Part shown: positions 63,260 to 64,000 of the stretch, piece after piece
Layout of the letters: each line of letters starts with the position of its first letter
Position numbering within the stretch: the first letter of the stretch is position 1
Source: Aphrophora alni
Lineage: Eukaryota > Arthropoda > Insecta > Hemiptera > Aphrophoridae
Length of the DNA: 64,000 bases
Direction of reading: 5' to 3'
Assembly (NCBI GenBank): GCA_963513935.1
Contig: OY740773.1
Coordinates: 98,937,291-99,001,290, forward strand
Notes under the pieces: model-generated
Database searches by the model: none
What the model was told of the DNA's origin: nothing
The model's input: the letters and a program-made list of their open reading frames with translations, nothing else
Program-made: the position numbers and the translations under genes

Positions 63260-64000
63260 ATGGCAGATAAGGGAAATTATGTTTTAAGAGAGAATCCAAA
63301 AGAAACCCAACGTAAAATAGAATCGAATTTGCAAATAAAACAAACTAGGCCTAAGCAAAATTTAAAGGAAACTCAAGGGGAAATGGTGAACATTATTGAT
63401 GTGACTGAAGACAGACAGATGGAGGAGGAAAATGTCAATTTAAATGAAAATGTAGGCCTAACCGAAGGACAGGGATCAGACATGAATAGGTTAGTTCAAA
63501 TGATGATGCAACGTTTTAATAAGATGGAGACTAGTATTATGGGTAATTTGAAAGAAGATTTGAACCAAATGAATAATAAATTAGGAAATCAAATGAATAA
63601 ATTAGAAAATGAATTAAAAAATGAATTTAAGGGAGAGTTAAAAAATTTTAACACAAAATTAATAGAAAATTCTAACCAAATCAAAGATGAATTATTGTGT
63701 AAATTAGATGAGAAATTGGAAGGGAGATTAAATGAATTTAAGGGACACATAATGGAGAATATGGGAGAATTTAAGGTACAAATGGATGAAAACATAAATG
63801 AGTTGGAAAGGGACATGGAAGAAAACTATAAAAAGATAGAAACTAAATTTATAGAACAACATCAAAGCATTAAGATGTTAGATAGTAAATTTGAATCTAA
63901 AAATAAGGAATTAGGCCAAGACTTAAATAAAGTTAAGGAGAGGTTAGATGAGACTGAAGGTAATTTAAAGAAAATTAAAACTTTTGGAGGTGTACCACAA
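63260..64000 (+). CDS. gag-like ORF of an LTR retrotransposon, 5' part, open at edge
   Basis: From ATG at 63260 (context CATAAAATGG) the frame is open for 247 codons to the last base, with no stop or frameshift, so the element may be young. Residues 1-40 are basic and polar (MADKGNYVLRENPKETQRK). Residues 40-75 are acidic. From about residue 80 on, a long Lys/Glu/Asn/Met-rich segment with regular hydrophobic spacing (QMNNKLGNQMNKLENELKN and further L/I every 3-4 residues) predicts an extended coiled coil to about residue 240. The visible part ends KTFGGVPQ. A coiled-coil N-terminal region ahead of a capsid domain is known for some insect gypsy-like Gag proteins, which assemble particles around the element RNA. 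The capsid, nucleocapsid and pol parts lie beyond the window. The assignment rests on position after the PBS, not on sequence similarity. Confidence 0.75.
   Translation, partial: MADKGNYVLRENPKETQRKIESNLQIKQTRPKQNLKETQGEMVNIIDVTEDRQMEEENVNLNENVGLTEGQGSDMNRLVQMMMQRFNKMETSIMGNLKEDLNQMNNKLGNQMNKLENELKNEFKGELKNFNTKLIENSNQIKDELLCKLDEKLEGRLNEFKGHIMENMGEFKVQMDENINELERDMEENYKKIETKFIEQHQSIKMLDSKFESKNKELGQDLNKVKERLDETEGNLKKIKTFGGVPQ

Overview
The window is a piece of an AT-rich animal nuclear genome, almost certainly an arthropod and probably an insect; a hemipteran is possible but not proven. There are no operons, ribosome-binding sites or compact ORFs. Instead there are short phase-matched exons with GT-AG introns, and a very high density of decayed mobile DNA: mariner, Tc1/mariner-like DUF4817 transposases, pogo/Tigger, hAT, foldback MITEs, LINE and LTR elements, and SINE-like repeats.

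The one host gene I can support is on the minus strand. Five coding exons (60736-60594, 57112-56921, 49065-48938, 31939-31777, 26862-26667) have good splice signals, and their codon phases match at every junction. Together they read as 274 uninterrupted codons. The protein is the middle part of the mustard/OXR1/NCOA7 (TLDc) family, the oxidation-resistance proteins. The upstream part of the gene should lie beyond the right edge. The 3' exons for the C-terminal TLDc domain were not found in 1-26666, so the last visible intron is more than 26.6 kb long. Most of the window is therefore intron sequence.

Layout. 1-4.9 kb: a SINE-like copy, a broken transposase and an 11-unit tandem array with a ~129 bp (43-codon) period. 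4.9-12.6 kb: a degenerate array, dispersed repeats, a mariner tail and a second DUF4817-type transposase fossil. 12.6-26.4 kb: gene-free AT-rich sequence, three copies of a 0.5-0.8 kb repeat, a Tigger remnant and a nested foldback element. 26.7-32 kb: two exons with a Tigger, two LINE fragments and two MITEs between them. 32-49 kb: a hAT element with perfect 8 bp target duplications, a nearly full-length dead mariner, SINE-like copies, foldbacks, another Tigger and a minisatellite. 49-57 kb: two exons, a 5'-truncated LINE, two Tiggers and a foldback. 57-62 kb: the most 5' exon found, more repeats and a fifth Tigger-type element. 62.6-64 kb: the 5' part of an LTR retrotransposon, with an 18 nt tRNA-Lys primer binding site and a gag-like reading frame still open at the window edge.

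I found no novel multi-gene system. The points most worth a second look are the open gag ORF, the in-frame 43-codon array, the MITE families ending TACAG/TACT that resemble one another, and several undescribed dispersed repeat families present in multiple copies. All calls come from reading the sequence; no database search was run.
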